Positions 32,273-42,899 of a stretch of DNA of 64,000 bases are shown one piece after another. The stretch comes from Streptomyces iranensis. Lineage in GTDB: Bacteria > Actinomycetota > Actinomycetes > Streptomycetales > Streptomycetaceae. Every line of letters begins with the position of its first letter. Within the stretch, counting starts at the first letter, position 1. The DNA is taken from assembly GCF_017874715.1 (NCBI RefSeq), contig NZ_JAGGLR010000016.1, positions 234,813-298,812 of the forward strand, in the 5' to 3' direction. The translations under genes and the position numbers were made by a program. A model generated the notes under the pieces. It searched no databases and had not been told where the DNA came from. It saw only the letters and a program-made list of their open reading frames with translations.

Positions 32273-32929
32273 CTACGTCGTCGTGCGTTCTGCGTCGTCC
32301 TGCGCGTCATCGCCGTCGATGGCGTCCGGGTCGAACGACGGCATGCCCTCCTGGGACTCGCCCTCGACCGCGTCCGCCTCGGGGAGGAACGGCGCGAGCT
32401 CCGGGAGCTCGTCCAGCCCCCGCAGGCCCATCCGCTCCAGGAAGTAGTTCGTCGTCCTGTACAGGATCGCACCTGTTTCGGGTTCCGTGCCCGCCTCCTC
32501 GACCAGGCCCCGCTGGAGGAGGGTCCGCATCACGCCATCGCAGTTGACGCCGCGGACGGCCGAGACGCGGGAACGGCTGACCGGCTGACGGTACGCGACC
32601 ACCGCGAGGGTTTCCAAAGCGGCCTGGGTGAGCCGGGCCTGCTGGCCGTCCAGGACGAACCCCTCGACGGCGGCGGCGTAGGCCGGGCGCGTGTAGTAGC
32701 GCCAGCCGCCCGCGACCAGGCGCAGCTCGAAGCCCCGGCCCTGGGTCGCGTACTCGTCGGCCAGCTCGCGCAGCGCGTCCGCCACGGCGCGGCGCGGCCG
32801 CTGGAGAACCTTGGCGAGGTTCTCCTCGGTGGCGGGCTCGTCGACGACCATGAGGACGGCCTCCAGGGCGGGCTTGAGGTCCAGCTCGGCGACTTCGGAG
32901 AGCCCGGCGGGTGTCCGCTGCTCGCTCAA
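32273..32929 (-). CDS. scpB: SMC-Scp complex subunit ScpB
   Basis: A 218-residue kleisin-associated protein made of two winged-helix domains (LKPALEAVLMVVDEPATEEN and TQAALETLAVVAYRQPVSRS) plus an acidic tail. It works with ScpA and SMC in chromosome condensation and segregation. It starts with TTG at 32929, with AGGAGG 7 nt upstream and a 4-bp overlap with the scpA stop (TTGA). Length is normal. Confidence 0.96.
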   Translation of the reverse strand: MSEQRTPAGLSEVAELDLKPALEAVLMVVDEPATEENLAKVLQRPRRAVADALRELADEYATQGRGFELRLVAGGWRYYTRPAYAAAVEGFVLDGQQARLTQAALETLAVVAYRQPVSRSRVSAVRGVNCDGVMRTLLQRGLVEEAGTEPETGAILYRTTNYFLERMGLRGLDELPELAPFLPEADAVEGESQEGMPSFDPDAIDGDDAQDDAERTTT

Positions 32930-34518
32930 CTCGCTACCTCCTCCTTCTCCTTCTCGGGCGTGGCCGTCTCGGGCGCGGCCGTCTCGGGCGTGGCCGTCTC
33001 CTGCTCGGGCTCCTTACGGGGCTTGGCCTCCTGGTCGAACTCGTCGGTGACCAGTGGCCGCTCACCCGCCTCGCCCGTCCAGCGGACCATGAGCGACCCC
33101 AGCGCCTCCGGCTGGTCCAGGAGGACCGCGCGCTCGCGGTAGAGCTCCAGGAGCGCCAGGAAGCGCGCGACGACCGTAAGGACGTCGGGAGCGTCCTCGG
33201 CGAGCGCGGCGAAGGTCGCCTCCCCCAGCTCCCGCAGCCGCGCGACCACCACCTCGGCCTGCTCCCGGACGCTGACCAGCGGGGCGTGGATGTGGTCGAC
33301 GTAGACCTGCGGCTTGGGCTTGGGCTGCATCGCCTTGACGGCCAGCTTGGCGAAGCCCTCGGGGCCGATGCTGATGACGACGTCGGGGAGCAGCTCGGCG
33401 TGGTGCGGCTCCAGGCCGACGGTACGGGGGTGACGGGCGGCCTCGGCGGTCAGCCGGTCGTTGAAGATGTCCGCGATCTGTTTGTACGCGCGGTACTGGA
33501 GCAGCCGGGCGAAGAGCAGGTCGCGCGCCTCCAGCAGTGCCAGGTCCGCCTCGTCCTCGACCTCGGCGGCGGGCAGCAGCCGGGCCGCCTTGAGATCCAG
33601 CAGGGTCGCCGCGACGACGAGGAACTCGGTGGTCTGGTCGAGGTCCCAGTCCGGCCCCATGGCGCGGATATGGGCCATGAACTCGTCGGTGACCTTGGAG
33701 AGGGCGACCTCGGTGACATCCAGCTTGTGCTTGGAGATCAGCTGGAGGAGGAGGTCGAAGGGCCCCTCGAAGTTGTCCAGCCGCACGGTGAACCGATTGC
33801 CGCCGTCCTCGGCTCGCGCCTCGCCCTGACCGCCCCCGTCGATCGCCGCGGTCCCGTCACTCGCCCCGGCCCCGTCGCCCGCCTGGGCCCCGCCACTCGC
33901 CGCGGCCCCGCCGTTCGCGTCGGCCTCGTCGCTCCCGCCCCCGGCCGCTGCCGCCTCACCGCCGTGCCCGCCCGCGGAGGGCGCCACGTCGAGGTCGGCC
34001 CGTGCGTGCACCGGCTCCGGCTCGTCCGCCGACGCATCCTTACGGCCGCGCCCACCGCCCGCGCCCCGCCACGCGTCCGGGGCAGCAGCGGCGTCGGCCG
34101 TCGCCGGGGACGGCTCGGGCTCGGCGTCCGGCGCCGTGAGTTCCTCCGAGGCGGCCTCGCGCGCCTCGGGCTCCACGGCGGCATCGCGCGCCTCGGCGGT
34201 CTCGCGGGCATCGGGCTCTGCGACGGCCTCGGGGGCGTCAGGCTCTGCGACGGCCTCGGGCGCGGCGGACGCGACGGGCGGCTCGGACGGCTCAGCAGGG
34301 GCCTCGGGCGCCGCCTGGGCGCCGTTCCGCGGCTCCAGCGCCGCTTCCCCCGCCGCTTCCCCCGCCAGGGGCGGATCGGGGCGCTGAGGGGCCTCCTGTG
34401 GAGGCGTGGGCGCGGTGGACCGGTCCGGACCCGTCCCGGCCGGCGCCGTGCCGGGCCCCCGGCCGAGGGTGCGGCGAGAGGGGCGGGGCGGCGGGGCGGG
34501 GGTGTCGTTCGTCGGCAT
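32926..34518 (-). CDS. scpA: Kleisin ScpA with long acidic N-terminal extension
   Basis: A 530-residue protein. The kleisin domain begins at about residue 242 (FTVRLDNFEGPFDLLLQLIS) and runs to about 490, containing EVALSKVTDEFMAHIR and TTEFLVVAATLLDLKAARLL. This is the usual 250-residue ScpA that bridges SMC heads and binds ScpB. The first ~240 residues are Ala/Glu/Pro/Asp-rich with repeats of the type E-A-V-A-E-P-D-A and are predicted disordered. A short acidic/Glu tail follows the domain. The ATG at 34518 is the first good start, but internal starts could give a shorter form. Confidence 0.95.
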   Translation of the reverse strand: MPTNDTPAPPPRPSRRTLGRGPGTAPAGTGPDRSTAPTPPQEAPQRPDPPLAGEAAGEAALEPRNGAQAAPEAPAEPSEPPVASAAPEAVAEPDAPEAVAEPDARETAEARDAAVEPEAREAASEELTAPDAEPEPSPATADAAAAPDAWRGAGGGRGRKDASADEPEPVHARADLDVAPSAGGHGGEAAAAGGGSDEADANGGAAASGGAQAGDGAGASDGTAAIDGGGQGEARAEDGGNRFTVRLDNFEGPFDLLLQLISKHKLDVTEVALSKVTDEFMAHIRAMGPDWDLDQTTEFLVVAATLLDLKAARLLPAAEVEDEADLALLEARDLLFARLLQYRAYKQIADIFNDRLTAEAARHPRTVGLEPHHAELLPDVVISIGPEGFAKLAVKAMQPKPKPQVYVDHIHAPLVSVREQAEVVVARLRELGEATFAALAEDAPDVLTVVARFLALLELYRERAVLLDQPEALGSLMVRWTGEAGERPLVTDEFDQEAKPRKEPEQETATPETAAPETATPEKEKEEVAS

Positions 34519-34586
34519 CGCGGTCCAGGGTGCTCAGGGCCGGGCGGGGCAGCCCGTACGACCGGGCAGGCTATCGCCCGGCCCGG

Positions 34587-35156
34587 TCAACGGCCGCGGA
34601 GGCGGCGCACCAGGATGCTCGCGTCGCCGCGCGACTCCAGGTCGGCGAGGACGACCGCGACCGCCTCGCGGACGATCCGGCCGCGGTCGACGGCGAGCCC
34701 GTGCTCGCCGCGGAGCACCAGACGCGCGTGCTCGAGGTCCATCAGCTCCTCGGCGGAGACATAGACCGTGATCTTCTCGTCGTGGCGCTCGCGCCCACTG
34801 GGCCTTCGGTTCGGCGTACGGGCGCGGCGGCGGGCCGGGCCGTTCTGCTCGGCCGCGGCCGAACCGCCCTGGGCCTGGCGGCCCTTGGGCCGCTCCCCGG
34901 CGGCGGGGCGCCGCTCGCCGACCGCGTCCTGGGAGGCCGTCTCCCGTCCTGTGTGTTCGCCCGAGCCGGACTGCTCACCGTCCGCGCGCTGCTCCTGCCC
35001 TTCGCGCGGCTCGGCGCCCGCGTCGGGTTCGGCGGCGGGCGGGGGCACCCGGGGACCCTCGCCGTTCGCCTGGCGGCGCCCGGCGGCGGGAGCGGAGGAC
35101 TGGAGACCCATCCCTCCCGTGGTGCGGAACAGTTCGTCGGCTCCCGGCAGACTCAC
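34587..35156 (-). CDS. Ribbon-helix-helix-like DNA-binding partner of ParA
   Basis: A 189-residue protein. The first 120 residues are Gln/Gly/Arg/Ala-rich and disordered. The last ~62 residues read KITVYVSAEELMDLEHARLV then DRGRIVREAVAVVLADLESR, with a beta-strand followed by two helices as in RHH (CopG/ParG-like) repressors. The GTG at 35156 overlaps the parA stop as GTGA; GTG at 35168 with GGAGG 10 nt upstream is an alternative. Placement right after a ParA suggests a centromere- or DNA-binding partner. The family name is not recognised. Confidence 0.75.
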   Translation of the reverse strand: MSLPGADELFRTTGGMGLQSSAPAAGRRQANGEGPRVPPPAAEPDAGAEPREGQEQRADGEQSGSGEHTGRETASQDAVGERRPAAGERPKGRQAQGGSAAAEQNGPARRRARTPNRRPSGRERHDEKITVYVSAEELMDLEHARLVLRGEHGLAVDRGRIVREAVAVVLADLESRGDASILVRRLRGR

Positions 35157-36319
35157 TCGGCGTGACACCGGGCGAGCACCTCCCTGGCGAGCTGGCGATA
35201 GGCGGCGGCACCGACGGAGTTGGACGCGTACGTGGTGATCGGCTCACCCGCGACCGTGGTCTCGGGGAAGCGGACCGTACGGCCGATGACCGTGTGGTAG
35301 ACGTGATCGTCGAACGCCTCGACCACGCGGGCGAGGACCTCGCGGCTGTGCACGGTGCGCGAGTCGTACATCGTGGCGAGGATGCCGTCCAGCTCCAGGT
35401 CGGGGTTGAGCCGCTCCTGGACCTTCTCGATCGTCTCCGTGAGCAACGCCACACCGCGCAGCGCGAAGAACTCGCACTCCAGCGGCACGATCACCTTGTG
35501 CGCGGCGGTCAGCGCGTTGACGGTGAGCAGACCGAGCGAGGGCTGGCAGTCGATGACGATGTAGTCGTAGTCGGCCATCAGCGGCTTGAGCGCGCGCTGG
35601 AGGGTCGACTCCCGGGCGACCTCGCTCACCAGCTGCACCTCGGCGGCCGACAAGTCGATATTGCTGGGCAGCAGGTCCATGTTGGGCACGGCCGTCTTCA
35701 GCAGCACCTCGTCGGCCGACATGCCCCGCTCCATGAGCAGGTTGTAGACCGTGAGGTCGAGCTCCATCGGGTTGACCCCGAGGCCGACCGACAGGGCGCC
35801 CTGCGGGTCGAAGTCGACGAGCAGGACCCGGCGGCCGTACTCGGCCAGGGCCGCGCCCAGGTTGATGGTGGAGGTGGTCTTGCCGACCCCGCCCTTCTGG
35901 TTGCACATCGCGATGATCTTCGCGGGACCGTGGTCGGTCAGCGGCCCGGGGATCGGGAAGTACGGCAGCGGGCGCCCGGTGGGGCCGATCCGCTCGCGGC
36001 GCTGGCGGGCAGCGTCGGGCGCGAGCGTGGCCGCGTATTCGGGATCTGGCTCGTACTCCGCGTCCGGGTCGTAGAAGTGCCCGTCGGGGAGGTCGTCGTA
36101 GTCGGCGAAGCGGGCGGGATCCGTGCCCCCCTGGTCGCCGGCCATGGCGTTCACGTGATGGCCGTCCATGCTGTGGCTCTGGTGGGCTGTCGTCGGGCTC
36201 TGGCGGGTTGCGAAGGTACGGACAGCGACGGAGCCGACAGCCTCGAGCCCCGAGGGGCCCTGGCCCCGCGCAGCCGGTCCTGGTTGACCACCCCCGGGAG
36301 AAAATGTCGACTCATTCAC
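35153..36319 (-). CDS. ParA-family chromosome-partitioning ATPase
   Basis: A 388-residue Walker-type ATPase. The deviant Walker A CNQKGGVGKTTSTIN is at about residues 138-152, with VDFDPQGALSVGLG and IVIDCQPSLGLLTVNAL as the A' and B motifs. The N-terminal ~130 residues are an Asp/Tyr/Pro-rich extension. It starts with GTG at 36319, with AAGGAGG 8 nt upstream. It is not next to parB, gidB or oriC genes, so it is a second, Soj-like ParA. It sits at the head of the parA-RHH-scpA-scpB-rluB run, linking it to chromosome organisation. Confidence 0.94.
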   Translation of the reverse strand: MNESTFSPGGGQPGPAARGQGPSGLEAVGSVAVRTFATRQSPTTAHQSHSMDGHHVNAMAGDQGGTDPARFADYDDLPDGHFYDPDAEYEPDPEYAATLAPDAARQRRERIGPTGRPLPYFPIPGPLTDHGPAKIIAMCNQKGGVGKTTSTINLGAALAEYGRRVLLVDFDPQGALSVGLGVNPMELDLTVYNLLMERGMSADEVLLKTAVPNMDLLPSNIDLSAAEVQLVSEVARESTLQRALKPLMADYDYIVIDCQPSLGLLTVNALTAAHKVIVPLECEFFALRGVALLTETIEKVQERLNPDLELDGILATMYDSRTVHSREVLARVVEAFDDHVYHTVIGRTVRFPETTVAGEPITTYASNSVGAAAYRQLAREVLARCHAE

Positions 36320-36729
36320 AAGTCGTCCTACCTCCTTGGTGACCAGGAAATTTCTCTATAGGTCAGCGTGACACCATGCCGACGGTTGGCGACTCTATGG
36401 CGTGTCACCGGTCCGCAGCAACACAATCCACCGGACACGGCACGATGTGTCGGCAATCGAACACCCCGATGTCAAGGGCGTATGAACGGTGCCGCGGAGA
36501 TTTCACCACCGCATAAAGCGTCTGAATAGTTACATTTAGGGCGAGTTGGCCGAGCGGTGGCCCGCAGGCGATACGGGGCACAGCGGACACACCTTCGGCC
36601 GGGCCTCATCCTTCGACAAGACCCGGCCGGATGCCCGATGTTGACATGTGGTTGACGGCCGGGGTTGACCGTCCGGCAACCGGGGTTCACGGGCCCCGGC
36701 GGCCGGGGCCGGTGAGGTCCGGGCGTCAT
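36320..36729. other. Spacer between parA and ald
   Basis: 410 bp without a gene. The parA side holds an imperfect dyad (gtgacaccat at 36368 with atggcgtgtcac at 36397) just upstream of the ribosome site. The ald side holds the terminator at 36692-36710. A tRNA-Ser-like 5' fragment near 36541-36560 was considered and rejected. Confidence 0.5.
36692..36710 (-). terminator. GC-rich hairpin after ald
   Basis: GGCCCCGG (36692-36699) and CCGGGGCC (36703-36710) are separated by 3 nt, 20 bp downstream of the ald stop. A plausible factor-independent terminator. Confidence 0.6.
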
Positions 36730-37845
36730 TCAGCCGATCAGCGAGCCCAGTTCGACGACGGGCAGGTCATGGGCCTCGGCGACCGGGCCGTAGACGACCT
36801 GGCCCTCATGGGTGTTGAGCCCCTTGGCCAGCGCGGCGTCCCGGCGCAGCGCCTCCCGCCAACCGCGGTTGGCCAGCTCCACGATGTACGGGAGCGTGGC
36901 GTTGGTGAGCGCGTGGGTGGAGGTGTTCGGCACCGCGCCGGGCATGTTGGCCACGCAGTAGAAGACCGAGTTGTGGACCTCGAAGGTCGGCTCGGCGTGG
37001 GTGGTGGGACGGGAGTCCTCGAAGCAGCCGCCCTGGTCGATCGCGATGTCGACAAGGACACTTCCCGGCTTCATCCGGGACACCAGCTCGTTGGTGACCA
37101 GCTTGGGCGCCTTGGCGCCCGGGATGAGCACCGCGCCGATGACCAGGTCGGCCTCGAGGACGGCCCTCTCCAGCTCATAGGCGTTGGAGGCGATGGTCTG
37201 CACCCGGTTGCCGAAGATCCGGTCGGCCTCGCGCAGCTTGTTGATGTCCTTGTCGAGCAGGGTGACGTGGAAGCCCATGCCGATGGCGATCTGGGCGGCG
37301 TTCCACCCGGAGACGCCACCGCCGATGACCACGGCCCGCCCGGCGGCCACACCCGGCACCCCGCCGGGCAGCACACCGCGGCCGCCGGCCGAGCGCATCA
37401 GGTGGTACGCGCCGACCTGCGGCGCGATCCGGCCCGCGACCTCGGACATCGGCGCGAGCAGCGGCAGGGCGCGGTTCGCGGTCTCGACCGTCTCGTAGGC
37501 GATGGCGGTGGTGCCGGACTCCAGCAGCGCGTCGGTGCAGGCCCGGGAGGCGGCCAGGTGCAGATAGGTGAAGAGCGTCTGGCCCTTGCGCAGCCGGTGG
37601 TATTCCTCCGCGATGGGCTCCTTGACCTTCAGCAGCAGGTCGGCCGTGGCCCAGACCTCGTCGGCGGTGCCGAGGATGTGCGCACCGGCGGCGGTGTACT
37701 CCTCGTCCGTGATGGACGAGCCGAGGCCCGCACTCCGCTCGATGACGACCTCATGGCCGCCTCGGACCAGCTCGTGCACACCGGCGGGGGTGATGGCCAC
37801 GCGGAACTCGTTGTTCTTGACCTCGCGGGGGATGCCGACCTTCAC
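36730..37845 (-). CDS. ald: L-alanine dehydrogenase
   Basis: A 371-residue NAD-dependent enzyme that interconverts L-alanine and pyruvate plus ammonia. The N-terminal catalytic region KVGIPREVKNNEFRVAITPA holds the substrate-binding Arg, and LFTYLHLAAS holds the catalytic His. The NAD fold is VVIGGGVSGWNAAQIAIG. The length is exactly that of bacterial Ald. Start: the GTG of the KVGIP opening (37845); another in-frame GTG at 37854 has AAGGA too close. The upstream DNA carries a 19-bp palindrome and a 10-bp hairpin, consistent with dedicated control. Confidence 0.97.
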   Translation of the reverse strand: MKVGIPREVKNNEFRVAITPAGVHELVRGGHEVVIERSAGLGSSITDEEYTAAGAHILGTADEVWATADLLLKVKEPIAEEYHRLRKGQTLFTYLHLAASRACTDALLESGTTAIAYETVETANRALPLLAPMSEVAGRIAPQVGAYHLMRSAGGRGVLPGGVPGVAAGRAVVIGGGVSGWNAAQIAIGMGFHVTLLDKDINKLREADRIFGNRVQTIASNAYELERAVLEADLVIGAVLIPGAKAPKLVTNELVSRMKPGSVLVDIAIDQGGCFEDSRPTTHAEPTFEVHNSVFYCVANMPGAVPNTSTHALTNATLPYIVELANRGWREALRRDAALAKGLNTHEGQVVYGPVAEAHDLPVVELGSLIG

Positions 37846-37900
37846 GTCGATCACGGTCCTTGAATGGGGGAAAAGGAACTTATCGCCATAGCCGGTCATG

Positions 37901-37919
37901 GGTCGATACACCATCGACC
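37901..37919. promoter_or_regulatory. 19-bp operator-like palindrome upstream of ald
   Basis: ggtcgatacaccatcgacc, perfect 7-bp arms around 5 bp, lies 56-74 bp upstream of the ald start. Lrp/AsnC-family AldR proteins control ald in actinobacteria, but this site has not been matched to a known AldR box. Confidence 0.55.
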
Positions 37920-37932
37920 ATAGACAGGCAAA

Positions 37933-37956
37933 CCGGCATGCGCGTCCGCATGCCGG
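37933..37956 (-). promoter_or_regulatory. 10-bp perfect hairpin upstream of ald
   Basis: CCGGCATGCG (37933-37942) and CGCATGCCGG (37947-37956) flank a 4-nt loop. It is placed 88-111 bp upstream of ald and just upstream of the palindrome. It could be a transcript leader hairpin or the terminator of the TPR gene. Confidence 0.5.
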
Positions 37957-38071
37957 AGACGACCGCAACAATCGCGGTACAGCCAGTCTAATGAAGGACG
38001 TCGCGCTGTCTAGCCTTGCAATGCATCAATCTTTTGGAAGACCACTACTGATTTCGTAGGTCGACAGTGTT

Positions 38072-40396
38072 TCAGTCCCCACTCTGAGGTGTCGGACCGG
38101 TGTCTTCCGCCTCGCTCGCCTCGATTCTCCGGGCGGTGCGCCGCAGCGACCGCGCCACCGAGGGATCCCCGCCGAGCCGGTCCATCGCGTCCGCCGCATG
38201 GCGCGCCAGCTCGGCATGCAGCCCGGTGTCACCGCAGGTCCGGGCGGCCGCGGCGGTCTCCGCCCAGCTGCGCAGCGCCTCCCTCGGCCGCCCCGAGCGC
38301 TCCTGGGCATCCGCCGTGCCGCTGAGCGCCCGCGCGTACCCCGGCCGGTCGTCCGCCCGGCGGCAGGCGGCCGCGGCGGCACGCCAGTCGCGCAGCGCCT
38401 CGCCCCACCGCCCGGCGTAGCCGTGGACGGTGCCGAGCCGTGCGTACAACCGGGCCGCCGCGGGCGTGTCGCGGCGGCTCAGCCGCAGCTCCAGGGCGCG
38501 TCCGTACCAGTCGGCCGCCCGGTGCCAGTCCTCCAGCGCCTGGTACGTGCCGCCGATCGACTCCAGCGCACGGCCGGTCGTATACGGATCGCCCGAGGCG
38601 CGGGCGGCCTCCAGGGCGCTCTTGTAACGGGCGAGGGCCTTGTCCACCCGGCCCGCCCCGCCGTCCAGATCGCCGAGGTTCAGCAGCGCGGCCGCCCGCT
38701 CCACCGGCAGATCGCGGCGCCGGGCCACGTCCAGCACCAGCTGATGCAGCCCGTACAGCTCCACCGCCGCGCCCTCGAAGCCCCGGTGGGCGGTCAGGGC
38801 ATGGGTCAGCGCGGCCACCAACCGCCGTGCCAGGGTGTCGAGTTGACCGGTCTCCACGGCCAGCCGGGCAGCCTCGATCAGCGTGGGCAGCCGCTCTTCC
38901 AGCCAGTCGGCCGCCTCCGCCGACGACGAAAACCGCAGCGGCTTCGGCATCCCGGCCAGCTTCTTCCGGCCCGGGGAACCCGCGGGCTCGGCGGCCAGCC
39001 GGCAGGCGTGCAGCTGCCGTACGGCGCGCTCCAGCATCCGCGCCCGCGCCAGCTCCACCTCCGCCGGGCGCTCCTCGGCCGCCAGCCGCTCCCGCAGCAG
39101 CGGATCGAGACAGCCGGGCACCAGGTAGCGGCCCGTGCCGCGCGGGCGCAGCATCCCGTACGCGGCGAAGCCCTCCAGCGCCGCCTCGCCGTCCGCCACC
39201 GAGCAGCCGGCCAGCGCGGAGGCGATCTGGGCGTCGGCCGATCCGCAGGGCGCCAGCACCAGCAGCCGCAGCATCCGGGCGGCGGCCGACGGCAGCGCGG
39301 CGTAGGCCAGCCGGAAGGCGCGGATCAGCGGGCGCGCGCCGTGGTCGAGGTCGCCGTCGTCCGGCGGCAGTTCGCGCAGCCGGGCCAGGGCGTCGGCCAC
39401 CGATGCCTGGGGGCGGGCGGCGAGCCAGCCGCCGACCAGGACGAGCGCCGCGGGCTGGCCCGCGCACTCCTCGACCAGGGACTGCGCGGCCACCGGATCG
39501 CAGGTGATCCGGGTGGGGCCGGTGTACTGCGCCAGCAGCCCGACCGCCGCGCTCACATCCAGCCCGCCCACCGTGCACGGCCGCACACCCGGCACCCCGG
39601 TCAGCGGGCCGCGCGAGACGGCGACCACCAGGCAGTCGGGCTCATCGGGCAGCAGCGCGTCCACCTGCTCGGCCCCGGCCACGTCGTCGAGCAGCAGCAG
39701 CACCCGTTTGCCGTCGAGAGCCTCGCGCAGCGCCTCGCTCAGATCGTCCTCGTCCGCCCCCGGCGGTGCGCTGACCCCGAGCCGTCCCAGCAGCTCACGG
39801 GCGGTGCGCTCGGTGGGCACGTGATCACCGGCGGACGTCGTCAGCCGGGCGCTCAGCACCCCGTCGGGGTAGTCGTCGGCGAGCCGCCGGGCGAGCTCCT
39901 CGGCCAGCGCCGTACGGCCCCAGCCGGGGCGGCCCGCGATCAGCAGCACCCGGCTGCGGGCGGCCTTGCGGCCGGCGAGGGTGTCCAGGCCCGCGCGCTC
40001 GATGTCGGCCCGCAGCGAGAGCAGCTCCCGCCGCCGCCCGGCGAACCCCCGCCCCACGGAGGCGGCCGCCGCGAACAGCACGGCCCGGGTCGCCCCGCTC
40101 CACACCCCGCCGTCCTGGGCGTCCGCGGTGGAGCGCCGTTGCCGCGGCGGGGTGTCGGAGGAGGACATCTCATCTTTGGGCGAATCATCTTTGGGCGAAC
40201 GGCCGGGGGCGGATTCCGGCGAACGCCCGGGAGCGGATTCCGGCGGACGGCCGGGGGCGGACGAAGCGGATGAAGCGGACGCGGGGGGCGGCGGCTGCCG
40301 CTTCCCTGGGGCCGCCGGCTCCCCATCGGTGTCGACCGCCTGCTCCGCCACGGGCCCACTCCCGTCCACCTGCGCGTACGAGCCCCTTCGGCTCAC
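38072..40396 (-). CDS. NB-ARC/AfsR-like ATPase with TPR repeats
   Basis: A 774-residue STAND-type protein. Residues 1-105 are disordered with S-A-P-G-R-S-P-E repeats. A nucleotide-binding domain follows with a P-loop-like LLIAGRPGWGRTAL (155-162) in which the usual Lys is Arg161, and a Walker B RVLLLLDDVAG (about 233). An ARC/winged-helix-like segment leads to at least four TPR units (residues ~560-740: DPYTTGRALESIGGTYQALE, AARLYARLGTVHGYAGRWGE). No HTH or effector domain is visible. GTG 40396 is the farthest start; ATG inside residue 77 is an alternative. Signal-integration role inferred; family members are mostly uncharacterised. Confidence 0.82.
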   Translation of the reverse strand: MSRRGSYAQVDGSGPVAEQAVDTDGEPAAPGKRQPPPPASASSASSAPGRPPESAPGRSPESAPGRSPKDDSPKDEMSSSDTPPRQRRSTADAQDGGVWSGATRAVLFAAAASVGRGFAGRRRELLSLRADIERAGLDTLAGRKAARSRVLLIAGRPGWGRTALAEELARRLADDYPDGVLSARLTTSAGDHVPTERTARELLGRLGVSAPPGADEDDLSEALREALDGKRVLLLLDDVAGAEQVDALLPDEPDCLVVAVSRGPLTGVPGVRPCTVGGLDVSAAVGLLAQYTGPTRITCDPVAAQSLVEECAGQPAALVLVGGWLAARPQASVADALARLRELPPDDGDLDHGARPLIRAFRLAYAALPSAAARMLRLLVLAPCGSADAQIASALAGCSVADGEAALEGFAAYGMLRPRGTGRYLVPGCLDPLLRERLAAEERPAEVELARARMLERAVRQLHACRLAAEPAGSPGRKKLAGMPKPLRFSSSAEAADWLEERLPTLIEAARLAVETGQLDTLARRLVAALTHALTAHRGFEGAAVELYGLHQLVLDVARRRDLPVERAAALLNLGDLDGGAGRVDKALARYKSALEAARASGDPYTTGRALESIGGTYQALEDWHRAADWYGRALELRLSRRDTPAAARLYARLGTVHGYAGRWGEALRDWRAAAAACRRADDRPGYARALSGTADAQERSGRPREALRSWAETAAAARTCGDTGLHAELARHAADAMDRLGGDPSVARSLRRTARRIEASEAEDTGPTPQSGD

Positions 40397-40515
40397 TATG
40401 AGCGTAGTTCACTCCGCGTCAGGTACCCGGTACTCACGGCCCACAGCACGGACCGAAAATCACTCCATCGGATCTTCACCGAGGACGAGTGGGGCCCATG
40501 CGTCCCATCAGCGGC

Positions 40516-41142
40516 TCAGACGTCGAAGGGCCGGGCCGGCCAGGAGGCGTCGGCGGGCCGGAGGGCGTCGATGCCCTCGCCGGAGAGCGCGGCCCGCAGC
40601 GCCAGCGCGCCCAGCGCGAGGCAGTTGTTGTGGAGCTCGCCCGCGAGGGCGCCACGCACCAGCTCCTCCAGGGACACCCGGGCGAGCTCCATGTCGGCCT
40701 CTTCCTCGGAGACCTCGAACCGCTCGCCCTCGGCCACGGAGATCTCCCGGGCCAGGAAGATCCGCACGGCCTCGTCACAGCCGCCGGGCGAGGTGTAGAC
40801 GTCGATGAGGACCCGCCAGTCCTCGGCCTTGACGTGCGCCTCCTCGTACAGCTCCCGCTGGGCGGCGTGCAGCGGGTTCTCACCGGGGATGTCCAGGAGA
40901 CCGGCCGGGATCTCCCACAGCCGCCGGCGGACCGGGTGCCGGTACTGCCGCAGCACGATCACGCGGTCGTCCCTGTCCAGGGCGAGGACGGCGACGGAGC
41001 CGGGGTGGACCTGGTAGTCGCGCTTGACCCGACTCCCGTCGGGCATCTCCACCTCGTCCGTGCGCACGCTCGTCTTGTTGCCGGTGAACGGCGTGGCGGT
41101 CGCGGTGACCGGCCATTCCTCGGGGGTGTCCTGGATGCGCAT
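40516..41142 (-). CDS. NUDIX hydrolase, ADP-ribose pyrophosphatase type
   Basis: A 208-residue cytosolic Nudix enzyme. The box GENPLHAAQRELYEEAHVK contains the R-E-x-x-E-E core, preceded by LWEIPAGLLDIP as in ADP-ribose pyrophosphatases. The predicted reaction splits ADP-ribose into AMP and ribose-5-phosphate. The ATG at 41142 opens with MRIQDTPEEWPV, a family-typical start. It lies 80 bp downstream of pyrG on the same strand and may be co-transcribed. Confidence 0.93.
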   Translation of the reverse strand: MRIQDTPEEWPVTATATPFTGNKTSVRTDEVEMPDGSRVKRDYQVHPGSVAVLALDRDDRVIVLRQYRHPVRRRLWEIPAGLLDIPGENPLHAAQRELYEEAHVKAEDWRVLIDVYTSPGGCDEAVRIFLAREISVAEGERFEVSEEEADMELARVSLEELVRGALAGELHNNCLALGALALRAALSGEGIDALRPADASWPARPFDV

Positions 41143-41222
41143 GCTTGCCTCAGCGTCCTTTCCGCGTGCGGTTGACGGGGCGGTGGGCCGCGCCGGCCGC
41201 CCGCCCCTGCCAACCGTAACGG

Positions 41223-42899
<1,677 letters not shown>

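Noticed and set aside
36539..36610. tRNA-Ser-like 5' sequence (gagttggccgagcggt)
   Set aside because: No matching anticodon arm, T-loop (GGTTCGAATCC) or acceptor complement follows, so it is a short chance match.
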